The translations under genes and the position numbers were made by a program. Below the pieces are notes generated by a model. The model had not been told where the DNA came from, did not search any database, and worked only from the letters and a program-made list of their open reading frames with translations. A stretch of DNA of 64,000 bases from Bufo bufo (taxonomy: Eukaryota; Chordata; Amphibia; Anura; Bufonidae): the NCBI RefSeq assembly GCF_905171765.1, contig NC_053392.1, forward strand, positions 502,926,556 to 502,990,555. Direction: 5' to 3'. Below, one piece after another: positions 21,057 to 31,568 of the stretch. Position 1 is the stretch's first letter. The number at the start of each line of letters is the position of its first letter.

Positions 21057-23341
21057 CCACCCCTTCAGGACACAGCCTTATTTCACCTTAAGGACCAGGC
21101 CATTTTTTGCAAATCTGACCAGTGTCACTTTAATTGGTGATAACTTTAAAACACTTTGACTTATCCAGGCCATTCTGAGATAGTTTTTTCGTCACATATT
21201 GTACTTCATGACACTGGTAAAATGAAGTAAAAAAAAAATAATTTTTATTTATAAAAAAAATACCAAATTTACCAAAAATTTGTAAAAAAATAGCAAATTT
21301 CCAAGTTTCAATTTCTCTACTTCTATAATACATAGTAATACCTACAAAAATAGTTATTACTTTACATTCCCCATATGTCTACTTCATGTTTGGATCAATT
21401 TGGGAATGATATTTTATTTTTGGGGGATGTTACAAGGCTTAGAAGTTTAGAAGCAAATCTTGAAATTTTTCAGAAATTTTCAAAAACCCACTTTTTAGGG
21501 ACCAGTTCAGGTCTGAAGTCACTTTGTGAGGCTTGCATAATAGAAACCACCCAAAAATGACCCCATTCTAGAAACTACACCCCTCAAGGTATTCACAACT
21601 GATTTTACAAACGTCGTTAACCCTTTAGGTGTTCCACAAGAGTTAATGGCTAATGGTGATAAAATTTCAGAATTTAGATTTTTTGGCAAATTTTCCATTT
21701 TAATCCATTTTTTACAGTAACAAAGCAAGGGTTAACAGCCAAACAAAATGCTATATTTATTGCCCCGATTCTGTAGCTTGCAGAAACACCCTATATGTGG
21801 CCGTAAACTACTGTATGGTTTTTGGAAGACAGATTTTGCTGGACTGGTTTTTTGACACCATGTCCCATTTGAAGCCCCCCTGATGCACCCCTAGAGTAGA
21901 AACTCCATAAAAGTGACCCCATCTAAGAAACTACACCCCTCAAGGTATTCAAAACTGATTTTACAAACTTTGTTAACCCTTTAGGTGTTGCACAAGATTT
22001 AATGGAAAATAGAGATACAATTTCAAAATTTAACTTTTTTGGCAGATTTTCCAATTTAATATTTTTATTCCAGTTAGAAAGCAAGGGTTAACAGCCAAAC
22101 AAAACTCATTATTTATGGCCCTGATTCTGTAGTTTACAGAAACACCCCATATGTGGTCGTAAACTGCTGTACGGGCACACGGCAGGGCGCAGAAGGAAAG
22201 GAATGCCATACGGTTTTTGGAAGGCAGATTTTGCTGGACTGTTTTTTTTGACACTATGTCCCATTTGAAGCCCTCCTGATGCACCCCTAGAGTAGAAACT
22301 CCAAAAAAGTGACCCCATTTTAAAAACTACGAGATAGGGTGGCAGTTTTGTTGGTACTAGTTTAGGGTACATAGGATTTTTGGTTGCTCTATATTACACT
22401 TTTTGTGAGGCAAGGTAACAAGAAATAGCTTTTTTGGCACCGTTTTTTTTGTGTTATTTACAACATTCATCTGACAGGTTAGATCATGTGGTATTTTTAT
22501 AGAGCAGGTTGTCACGGACGCGGCGATACCTAATATGTATAATTTTTTTTTTATTTATTTAAGTTTTACACAATGATTTCATTTTTTAAACAAAAAAAAT
22601 CATGTTTTTGTGTCTCCATAGTCTGAGAACCATAGTTTTTTCAGTTTTTGGGCGATTATCTTAGGTAGGGTCTAATTTTTTGTGGGATGAGATGACGGTT
22701 TGATTGGCACTATTTTGGGGAGCATATGACTTTTTGATCTCTTGCTTGTGACCCCATCCTGTTTGGGGGCTGCAAAGGCACAGCAGCCCCCCGATCGGAG
22801 AGGGAGGGAGCCCCCCTTGACTGTTAACCTTTTTCATACAGCGGTCCGTACGGACCGCGGTATGGAAAGGGTTGAACGGCTGACATCACAGCACAGATGT
22901 CAGCCGTTTATACCAGAGTGTCAGCAATGTGCTGACACTCTGGTATAACCACTGGACGCCTATGACTATTCAAGAGGAGGCGGGCGGGGGATCGTGATCC
23001 CGCCTGCCACAACGCCCGCCTCCCGCACCGCCTGCTCCACCCGCCGGCATAAAATCATTCAGGGGTGCAGGGGGGGGGTGAAAAATATATACTTTCGGCA
23101 TATTAAAGTTTCTGATCCCCGCGGTCCCTGACCAGAAACTGCAGAAATCGCAGCAAACAGCAGGTCTGAATTGACCTGCTGTTTGCTGCGATCAACGACA
23201 CGGGGGGTCACGGGACGCCGCGCGATTTGAGCAGGCACCTTGTTCCGATCGGAACAACACATGACAAACTGGTACGTCATTTGTCCTTAAGGACTCGGGA
23301 AACATGCCGTACCGGTACGTCATGTGTCCTTAAGGGGTTAA
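21053..23341. mobile_element. Large non-autonomous TTAA element (TTAACC type)
   Basis: The left end is TTAACCACCCCTTCAGGACAC; the right end, read on minus, is TTAACCCCTTAAGGACAC (TTAA at 23338-23341). It has long A/T-rich interior text and an internal direct repeat of about 365 bp (tacacccctcaaggtattc near 21578 and 21943). The right third is GC-rich. Related copies are 41992-48622 and 60375 onward. TTAA duplication suggests piggyBac or Kolobok mobilisation; no transposase is present. Confidence 0.65.
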
Positions 23342-23451
23342 GATAGATTCGGATACTGCATTATTCTGCCATATCTTTACATGTGCACAATCTGTGCTGC
23401 TTGGCTCTGGCGCTGTATTTACTATATTTATATATATATATACTGTATATA

Positions 23452-24342
23452 CAGTACAGACCAAAAGTTTGGACACACCTTCTCATTCAAAGAGTTTTCT
23501 TTATTTTCATGACTATGAAGGCATCAAAACTATGAATTAACACATGTGGAATTATATACATAACAAACAAGTGTGAAACAACTGAAAATATGTCATATTC
23601 TAGGTTCTTCAAAGTAGCCACCTTTTGCTTTGATTACTGCTTTGCGCACTCTTGGCATTCTCTTGATGAGCTTCAAGAGGTAGTCCCCTGAAATGGTCTT
23701 CCAACAGTCTTGAAGGAGTTCCCAGAGATGCTTAGCACTTGTTGGCCCTTTTGCCTTCACTCTGCGGTCCAGCTCACCCCAAACCATCTCGATTGGGTTC
23801 AGGTCCGGTGACTGTGGAGGCCAGGTCATCTGGTGCAGCACCCCATCACTCTCCTTCATGGTCAAATAGCCCTTACTTTCAAAGTTTTCCCAATTTTTTG
23901 GCTGACTGACTGACCTTCATTTCTTAAAGTAATGATGGCCACTCGTTTTTCTTTACTTAGCTGCTTTTTTCTTGCCATAATACAAATTCTAACAGTCTAT
24001 TCAGTAGGACTATCAGCTGTGTATCCACCTGACTTCTCCTCAACGCAACTGATGGTCCCAACCCCATTTATGAGGCAAGAAATCCCACTTATTAAACCTG
24101 ACAGGGCACACCTGTGAAGTGAAAACCATTTCAGGGGACTACCTGAGTGTGCAAAGCAGTAATCAAAGCAAAAGGTGGCTACTTTGAAGAACCTAGAATA
24201 TGACATATTTTCAGTTGTTTCACACTTGTTTGTTATGTATATAATTCCACATGTGTTAATTCATAGTTTTGATGCCTTCATAGTCATGAAAATAAAGAAA
24301 ATTCTTTGAATGAGAAGGTGTGTCCAAACTTTTGGTCTGTAC

Positions 24343-24344
<2 letters not shown>
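23452..24344 (-). mobile_element. Internally deleted Tc1 element
   Basis: Terminal inverted repeats start CAGTACAGACCAAAAGTTTG and extend at least 100 bp (gttttctttattttcatgac on the left, its complement at 24285-24320). On minus a 90-codon fragment (23593-23865) keeps the Tc1 C terminus with [15 protein letters not shown], which includes the final Glu of the DDE triad; the rest of the transposase is missing. Left TA is present; the right flank has drifted. Confidence 0.8.
23593..23865 (-). pseudogene. Tc1 transposase C-terminal remnant
   Basis: Only the last ~90 codons survive, from the [10 protein letters not shown] catalytic-Glu motif to the end (KAKGGYFEEPRI). Both catalytic Asp residues and the DNA-binding domain are deleted. 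Confidence 0.85.

Positions 24345-24345
<1 letters not shown>

Positions 24346-24396
<51 letters not shown>
24346..24396. repeat. TA microsatellite between two Tc1 elements
   Basis: About 25 TA units separate the right end of one Tc1 element from the left end of another. Tc1 elements insert at TA, so a TA run is an obvious landing site. Confidence 0.9.
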
Positions 24397-24399
<3 letters not shown>

Positions 24400-25987
24400 T
24401 GCTCAAAAAAATAAAGGGAACACAAAAATAACACATCCTAGATCTGAATTAATTAAATATTCTTCTGGAATACTTTGTTCTTTACATAGTTGAATGTGCT
24501 GACAACAAAATCACACAAAAAATAAAAAAATGGAAATCAAATTTTTCAACCCATGGAGGTCTGGATTTGGAGTCACACTCAATATTAAAGTGGAAGAACA
24601 CACTACAGGCTGATCCAACTTTGATGTAATGTCCGTAAAACAAGTCAAAATGAGGCTCAGTAGTGTGTGTGGCCTCCACGTGCCTGTATGACCTCCCTAC
24701 ACGCCTGTGCATGCTCCTGATGAGGTGGCGGACGGTCTCCTGAGGGATCTCCTCCCAGACCTGGACTAAAGCATCTGCCAACTCCTGGACAGTCTGTGGT
24801 GCAACGTGACGTTGGTGGATAGAGCGAGACATGATGTCCCAGATGTGCTCAATTGGATTCAGGTCTGGGGAACAGGCGGGCCAGTCCATAGCATCAATGC
24901 CTTCGTCTTGCAGGAACGGCTGACACACTCCAGCCACATGAGCTCTAGCATTGTCTTGCATTAGGAGGAACCCAGGGCCAACAGCACCAGCATATGGTCT
25001 CACAAGGGGTCTGAGGATCTCATCTCGGTACCTAATGGCAGTCAGGCTACCTCTGGCGAGCACATGGAAGGCTGTGCGGCCCTCCAAAGAAATGCCACCC
25101 CACACCATTACTGACCCAATGCCAAACCGGTCATGCTGGAGGATGTTGCAGGCAGCAGAACGTTCTCCACGGCGTCTCAAGACTCTGTCACGTCTGTCAC
25201 ATCTGTCACATGTGCTCAGTGTGAACCTGCTTTCATCTGTGAAGAGCACAGGGCGCCAGTGGCGAATTTTCCAATCTTGGTGTTCTCTGGCAAATGCCAA
25301 ACGTCCTGCACGGTGTTGGGCTGTAAGCACAACCCCCACCTGTGGACGTCGGGCCCTCATATCACCCTCATGGAGTCTGTTTCTGACCGTTTGAGCAGAC
25401 ACATGCACATTTATGGCCTGCTGGAGGTCATTTTGCAGGGCTCTGGCAGTGCTCCTCCTGCTCCTCCTTGCACAAAGGCGGAGGTAGTGGTCCTGCTGCT
25501 GGGTTGTTGCCCTCTTACAGCCTCCTCCACGTCTCCCGATGTACTGGCCTGTCTCCTGGTAGCGCCTCCATGCTCTGGACACTACGCTGAAAGACACAGC
25601 AAACCTTCTTGCCACAGCTCGCATTGATGTGCCATCCTGGATAAGCTGCACTACCTGAGCCACTTGTGTGGGTTGTAGACTCTGTCTCATTCTACCACTA
25701 GAGTGAAAGCACCGCCAGCATTCAAAAGTGACCAAAACATCAGCCAGGAAGCATAGGAACTGAGAAGTGGTCTGTGATCACCACCTGCAGAACCACTCCT
25801 TTATTGGGGGTGTCTTGCTAATTGCCTATAATTTCCACCTGTTGTCTATCCCATTTGCACAACAGCATGTGAAATTGATTGTCACTCAGTGTTGCTTCCT
25901 AAGTGGACAGTTTGATTTCACAGAAGTGTGTTTGACTTGGAGTTACATTGTGTTGTTTAAGTGTTCCCTTTATTTTTTTGAGCAGTG
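24397..25987 (-). mobile_element. Complete Tc1 element with intact reading frame
   Basis: The inverted ends are CACTGCTCAAAAAAATAAAG on the left and CTTTATTTTTTTGAGCAGTG on the right. TA flanks are at 24395-24396 and 25988-25989. Length is 1591 bp, typical for an autonomous Tc1. The transposase frame is uninterrupted, so this is among the younger insertions in the window. It inserted at one end of a TA run. Confidence 0.9.
24482..25735 (-). CDS. Tc1 transposase, DD34E, full length
   Basis: The enzyme excises the element and inserts it at TA. The 417-codon frame is open. In order: an N-terminal helix-turn-helix half ([20 protein letters not shown]), a second one after the GRRGGG hinge, then catalytic Asp in LFTDESRF, catalytic Asp in MQDNARAH and catalytic Glu in [11 protein letters not shown], with 34 residues between the last two. 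The usual Tc1 protein is about 340-350 residues; the true start may be the Met of RMRQSLQP, about 15 codons in. The frame also runs on for some 50 codons past the family core into AT-rich sequence, so the natural end may have been lost by a late change. Transcription in this intron is not shown by the sequence. Confidence 0.88.
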   Translation of the reverse strand: MVTFECWRCFHSSGRMRQSLQPTQVAQVVQLIQDGTSMRAVARRFAVSFSVVSRAWRRYQETGQYIGRRGGGCKRATTQQQDHYLRLCARRSRRSTARALQNDLQQAINVHVSAQTVRNRLHEGDMRARRPQVGVVLTAQHRAGRLAFAREHQDWKIRHWRPVLFTDESRFTLSTCDRCDRRDRVLRRRGERSAACNILQHDRFGIGSVMVWGGISLEGRTAFHVLARGSLTAIRYRDEILRPLVRPYAGAVGPGFLLMQDNARAHVAGVCQPFLQDEGIDAMDWPACSPDLNPIEHIWDIMSRSIHQRHVAPQTVQELADALVQVWEEIPQETVRHLIRSMHRRVGRSYRHVEATHTTEPHFDLFYGHYIKVGSACSVFFHFNIECDSKSRPPWVEKFDFHFFIFCVILLSAHSTM

Positions 25988-25989
25988 TA

Positions 25990-26248
25990 TATATAGAGTA
26001 TGTAGAGTATTTTTTGGGGGTATAGAAGAAGGTCTATTTTTTGGGGAGTGCTACACAGCTAGCATTCCACAATTTTTTTTAATCCAAACAGGGAACCCTG
26101 GCAACTGCATCTCTCTTCCTCAGCCTCCACATCTTAGCCTGTAACTACCAGCAAGGGCATTGGAGGAGAGCAGCAGCAGGCAACTCCAGGACCTCGCCAA
26201 GTTCTGGGCGGTGTCCTTGCTCATAAGACCATTCTTGTTTTACCACTA
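25990..26248. other. Short intron stretch between Tc1 and hAT
   Basis: No gene. A TAGAGATGAGC motif at its right edge marks the probable end of an old hAT element. Confidence 0.45.
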
Positions 26249-26295
26249 GAGATGAGCAAAATTTGTTTCATGTCATATTTGTCACATTTTTTAAA

Positions 26296-27953
26296 CATGT
26301 TTACTGCCTATATAAAGTACGCTAAAATAGTTTATTAATTATTATAAAAATTCTCCATATAAATAGGCTTGGTAGGGTGAATAGGAATGTCTCAGACTAC
26401 ATAATGCTGATCCCTAAGAAACACCCTATCACTAGAACTCCTTCATAATAGGAGTAAAATTAATTGGTATAATTCCTCTGCCAGTCAAAAGTAGCGTGAT
26501 ACACATAACAATTACCAGGGCTGTAAACCCTTACTGGCTATGTGGTATCTATATACTTGGATGATCAAGTGTATATCCTAGCATACAACCTCCTATGTAC
26601 TAAGAGGATATGCACTAGATATAATGATCAAAGGAAGATATCAGGCGGCACTGTGTGTGAAGGCCAACCCTAAACAAGGGTGAATGAACAATTGTTGTTT
26701 AATACTAACTTTGTTCAATGTCACTCCTTGCTTCTAGATGATATATTGTCTATCTCTTTCCTCCAGTCCTTGATACCAAATTTGACTATATCAATGCCTT
26801 ATGGGTCCTTGATCTGTTCATCCATGGATTTTAAGTGCCATTCTATAATATATATATATCCCTTATACCCTCTCGTATTGATTCCATTGTGATTTATCAT
26901 GGGGAACCTCATTTGGTCTCCCTTGATATCACTAGATACATCTGAATGCCAATTGTAGCTTTTTGTCCCCGCCCATTAGGTGACTCAAGCGTGCGTCACG
27001 GACCACCTACAACTCCTCCCTCTCACTGTACTGACCAATATACTGGAAGCAGACGGAGCACACGTCATCTATTTATCCTCCCACTTACAAGTGACGTCAA
27101 CGGGTGGGCGGTGCCAGCTTTATGTCAGCCTTCAGTCTGACGATGCAATGGATCGCGTGTCACCTGGTTATGACGTGAACAGTGGACGTAGCTATGCGAC
27201 GTGTGTATCTTCTATTGGATGCTTACTGGGGGTATGTCATACATTTGGGAGGAGTGTCCTCCATTTAAACAAGTTCGCGCTACGCGCGCGTCACGGCCAA
27301 TACATGCCAGAGGCTCATTGCTGCACGCACGACATCAGTGGCGTGCAGCACATTTCTAGTCAGTAATATCCCTAAGTTCTCTGCCGTTTATTGCACACCC
27401 AGCGAGCGTTAAGGTGGCAATAGCAGTGGACTTAGAGGTTTGCTCCTGATGAACCAACAGACAGTTGGATAAGGAAACGCGTCGAGCAAAATATCTCTGC
27501 AGTGTTACATACGCAGACTGACTCTCGCTGTTATATAGAGCCATATAGGTTTATTCCTCTGCAGGAAGCGATTTGTTTAGGGTTGGCCTTCACACACAGT
27601 GCCGCCTGATATCTTCCTTTGATCATTATATCTAGTGCATATCCTCTTAGTACATAGGAGGTTGTATGCTAGGATATACACTTGATCATCCAAGTATATA
27701 GATACCACATAGCCAGTAAGGGTTTACAGCCCTGGTAATTGTTATGTGTATCACGCTCCTTTTGACTGGCAGAGGAATTATACCAATTAATTTTACTCCT
27801 ATTATGAAGGAGTTCTAGTGATAGGGTGTTTCTTAGGGATCAGCATTATGTAGTCTGAGACATTCCTATTCACCCTACCCAGCCTATTTATATGGAGAAT
27901 TTTTATAATAATTAATAAACTATTTTAGAGTACTTTATATAGGCAGTAAACAT
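26296..27953 (+). mobile_element. Inverted-repeat element with a hammerhead motif
   Basis: The arms at about 26296-26680 and 27571-27953 are complementary with few changes (for example ggcggcactgtgtgtgaagg and its complement). The spacer of about 890 bp has no long frame but carries a hammerhead-type fold at 27439-27490 just before the right arm. The same order (ribozyme, then tail, with an inverted copy of the tail on the other side) is seen in the Penelope-like element at 30142-36150. I infer a 5'-truncated or non-autonomous Penelope-type element. Confidence 0.6.
27439..27490 (+). ncRNA. Hammerhead-ribozyme-like fold
   Basis: Stem I pairs TTTGCTC (27439-27445) with GAGCAAA (27484-27490), seven perfect pairs. 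The core is CTGATGA (27446-27452), exact. Stem II is CCAAC/GTTGG (27454-27458, 27464-27468) with loop AGACA. GAAA is at 27474-27477, stem III is the minimal ACG/CGT (27477-27482), and cleavage would follow C27483 (GTC). The odd part is a 5-base insert (ATAAG) between stem II and GAAA, which may weaken or abolish cleavage. Confidence 0.65.
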
Positions 27954-28555
27954 ATTTTGGATTAGTTCGTCTACATTATCAATTTAACTAAGTTAACTAC
28001 ATTTTTTAAACAATTTGATTTGTATCCGAATCGATTCTACACGAATCAAAGTTGCTCCAATTGCCCTGAAAATTTATATATCACACTCTTTAGTCTCCTA
28101 GGACTCAGATTTTTTATGAAAACATGTTATTTCTTTCCATGTCTGCCATCCCCTCCCTTCCCACACACACACACTCTTTAAGCGCTTGAACACAAAGACA
28201 GCAATAGCAAATAATGTCAGAGTGACACCGGCAAATATATCTATGGTTAAGTATATGTTTGACAGTGTTACCAAACAACGTTTTTAAAAGCATACTGCAC
28301 CATTGGATGTGATATGCTTTTTCCTATTAGAAAGCTTCGAAAATGTGTCCCTTATCAGAGTCAGATAGTGTTTAAACACCCACAATGTTATGAGAAACAA
28401 AACTATGACTTGTTGGGACCAAGCATCCAAAAACAATGCCTCAACAGGGGCAAATCCCTACCCCAGTTTATACATACATACACATGTTAATGTTGAAAGA
28501 AAGAGGGGCTTGTTCTGTACAAGCATCCAAAAATGATACATTAGCAGCTGTGGTA
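27954..28555. other. Non-coding part of the old hAT element
   Basis: Holds hAT-like subterminal words (atccgaatcgattctacacg) and AT-rich text. No gene. Confidence 0.4.
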
Positions 28556-28745
28556 GTGGCAGCAGCAGCCATACGGTACTGAACATTATGGTAAGCAAGC
28601 ACACAGCGACAGTGGTATCATGGCGGCAGCAGCCATGCTTTATTGAAGATGATGGTAGGCAGGCAGACAGCGGCATTATGGCAGCAGCAGCCATATGGTA
28701 CAGAACATAATTGTAGACAGGCAGACTGCAACAGTGGCATTATGG
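28556..28745. repeat. Three-copy ~60-bp tandem repeat
   Basis: Units share gcagcagcagccat followed by a -tggta-, -gaacat- and ggtaggcaggcagacagcg. They lie downstream of the hAT relic's coding end on minus. Confidence 0.65.
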
Positions 28746-28783
28746 GGCACCATTAGCAAGGGCAGATCTATGCATCAGCCTTA

Positions 28784-28869
28784 GGGTCCATTCATGCGTC
28801 CGCAGTGTTTGCAGATCCACAATAAACCCGGCCGGTTTTGTCCGCAATTGCGGACGTGTGAATGGACCC
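28784..28869. mobile_element. Minimal CGG-type foldback MITE (86 bp, copy 7)
   Basis: The ends are GGGTCCATTCATGCGTCCGC and GGACGTGTGAATGGACCC. TTA flanks both sides (28781-28783, 28870-28872). It is almost only its two ends plus a short centre, a minimal form of the family. Confidence 0.7.
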
Positions 28870-28879
28870 TTAGCCAGAG

Positions 28880-29362
28880 GGGTGTGAAAATCCTCATGGA
28901 TCCATGGCCCATTCATTTTGATACACTGGCGGAGGACAACTTGGGTGTCACAGCACCCCCTGCAGTGCTGAAAACCCTCTCTGAGATGACACTGGAGCCT
29001 GGGCAGGAGAGAACAGAGACAGCAAATTGGGCCAGTATTCCAGTCTACTTCCCCAAAAGTCCATGAGGTCAGGGAACATGTAATACGCCAGATTGAACCT
29101 GGGTGTTGAGGCGGTTAGTTGTTCTTGTTCCGCCGTCCCTTGTAGCATCAGCGTGAGCATCAGTTTTAAGATAAATATGAGGGGAATGACATCATTTATG
29201 CTGCAGTATTCCCTTCTGACAAATTTTGTTACCTTTTCCAAGAGCTTCAATATGCGACTGGCATCTCTGATGAGCTGTCACTGTCTGACTCGAAACAACA
29301 CATGTTCCCTGCTGAGGTGGTCTGGGGCATGAGAAAATAATTCACCAATTTTCAGTGAGTTG
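28880..29362 (-). pseudogene. C-terminal half of a decayed hAT transposase
   Basis: On minus the reading continues from the insertion site as a helical stretch (KLLEKVTKFVRREYCSI, NDVIPLIFILKLML) and then the hAT C-terminal block: FWGSRLEYWPNLLSLFS and PAQAPVSSQRGFSALQGVL, where intact relatives have PASS and SERTFSAAEG. At least one stop lies near 29275. The N-terminal part lies at 36479-38060, 7.1 kb away, beyond a TIR element. Confidence 0.7.
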
Positions 29363-30028
29363 TTACCGTATTTTTCGCCCTATAAGACACACTTTCCTCC
29401 CCCCCCAAAAGGGGGGAAAATAGCAGTGCGTCTTATGGGGCAAATGCTGCGGCCGTCGGGTGTATCGACTGAGAGGGAGGAGGGGTTGGGGGCCGGCATC
29501 TGGTTCTTTAATTGCAGCGGGGCCCGGTGCAGTCACTGTATTCTACTACACCGGGCCCCGCTCACAGTAGTATCATCATATCTAACTTGTAGGTATTGTT
29601 AAACTATTCAAATACCATCTGAAATCCAGCGCTTTACTTACTACTAACTTCGTAGCAGTCAGAAGGCCAGGCGGGCGGCAGCGTAACTCACTACGTCACG
29701 CGCCTGCTCCGCCCACTTTATGAATGAAGCAGGCGGCGCAGGTGAGTGACATAGTGAGTCACGCTGCGAGCGCCCGACCGGCCTCCTGGCTGCTACGAAG
29801 TTAGTAGTAAGTAAAGTGCTGGATTTCAGATGATATTTGAATAGTTTAACAATACCTGCAAGTTAGATATGATTATACTACTGTGAGCGGGGCCCGGTGT
29901 AGTAGAATAAAGTGACTGCAGCGGGCCCCGTTGCCATTACAAAACCAGATGCCGGCCCCCATTCACTACACAGGGACACTGTTATGGTGATCTGTGGATG
30001 ACACATTAGATAAGATGCTATATATGTG

Positions 30029-30141
30029 TCATCCACAGATCCCCCCATAGCAGTGTCATGCCATCCACAGATGCCCCCATAACAGTGCAATCCACAGATG
30101 CCCCCATAATGATCCCCCATAACAGTGCCATCCACAGATGC
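30029..30141. repeat. 27-bp minisatellite, left part
   Basis: Units of CCATCCACAGATGCCCCCAT plus aacagtg. The array is split by the Penelope-like element and goes on at 36150-36345. Confidence 0.8.
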
Positions 30142-30646
30142 CCATATACAAAAAAATACCTCAATGCACCAAGTACATATGTGCAGAGATATGTCACACC
30201 TCCTATAAACTTATTTACCATATGTGGACTGAGTATATATAAAATGTAACTTTTACTGTAATTTCACTTTAAAAACGTTGGTGGTAGCAGTGAGACAAGG
30301 ACAAATTAGACATACATACATATAAACACTTATTTTGCCACCATATAATACCACGGTAAGATAATACTGGGTGGGTCTTACCCCGTCCTGTAGGTACACG
30401 GTCTGGGTTGGTGGGTGGCGACAATGCTCCAGTGTGGTCACAGGCACCAGTGTCCAGTTGTTAGGTTGATATGGCAATCTGGAAACTCCTATAATGCCCT
30501 GGTCTAGAGCCCTCCCTATATGGATGGTCAGGGGCTATCCTCATAGACCTGCCTCAACGACACGGAGCACCCGCCCCGACAGGGGTGACCCCATACGGAA
30601 CCTGTCCCTAAATGGGGCCTATTCCCTAGAGGTCCCTTACTGTATG

Positions 30647-30694
30647 GCCCTACATGCCATGTTTCGTTCCATAAAAATGGAGCTCATCAGGGGC
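30647..30694 (-). ncRNA. Hammerhead ribozyme fold in the 3' arm of the Penelope-like element
   Basis: On minus: GCCC, CTGATGA, GCTCCAT-TTTT-ATGGAAC (stem II, seven positions with one C-A mismatch), GAAA, a short stem III ACAT/ATGT with loop GGC, cleavage after GTA, then GGGC pairing back to GCCC. All core bases are canonical. It lies about 0.9 kb downstream of the polyprotein stop. Confidence 0.8.
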
Positions 30695-31568
30695 TCATTG
30701 AAATCAGAAGGTTTCTACAGAAAATACACAAAAAGAAATATGCATAGCGTGGTCACTAAAATGTGCCTATTTAGATATACACTCAGACAGCATTAGGTAT
30801 GTAGTCTCAAACTTACTGTTTCAGTAGAGAGTTTCTTGTGAATACAAAATGGTGTGGACGGTCAGTGGTACACGTCCCTGTCGGGGTATGGAGAAGTGTC
30901 CCCAATAATACCCTCACCTCACCTCACTGCTGAATGCCGGCAGTGTGAGAACACAGCCCATTCAGCCACCTAACCTTTTAAAATCAGCGCTTCCAGCTGT
31001 TTCCGCCCTCCTGCTCCACCCACCTCCGGTGAAACGCACATGGAACGCACGCTATTTCCATGCGCTCCACTCCACCGGAAGTCGATGTCACATGATCACT
31101 CGGGCTGCCGGAAGTTCCATGTGAATGTGTCTGAGCATCATCCGTCGCCCAGCAACCGGACGACGCGCAGGCACTCCACGCTGATCAGCCGTCTCTGATG
31201 CCGGACGGTAATTTTAAGGAATACAATCATTCAAGGGTGGATTTCTTTAGCAAGTTTCCATCCATACTTGTTTCTACATGCACTTGGCCATACGATACTT
31301 GTGAGGAGAATATACTGGACACACAGGTCCATTTGTGTACCAGAATAGAATTGCAGATTAATGTCATTTTTGTCATTAGGTATACGTGAGGCAAAAAAGA
31401 AGAATTTCTACATTATTCTACAATAGGGGATATTTTAACTTTAACAATGAGATCATCTATCAGGTCCGGAGAGGACAAATTCCTGCACGTATTGGATCTT
31501 ACGGTTAGGGCCTGTAGTCAGATATAGGACCGGTCCTAGTTATTGTGACCATCGTGCCAGTCAGATAT

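Noticed and set aside
24951..25627. Plus-strand open frames of 147 and 164 codons
   Set aside because: They lie antisense to the Tc1 transposase and have no domain of their own.
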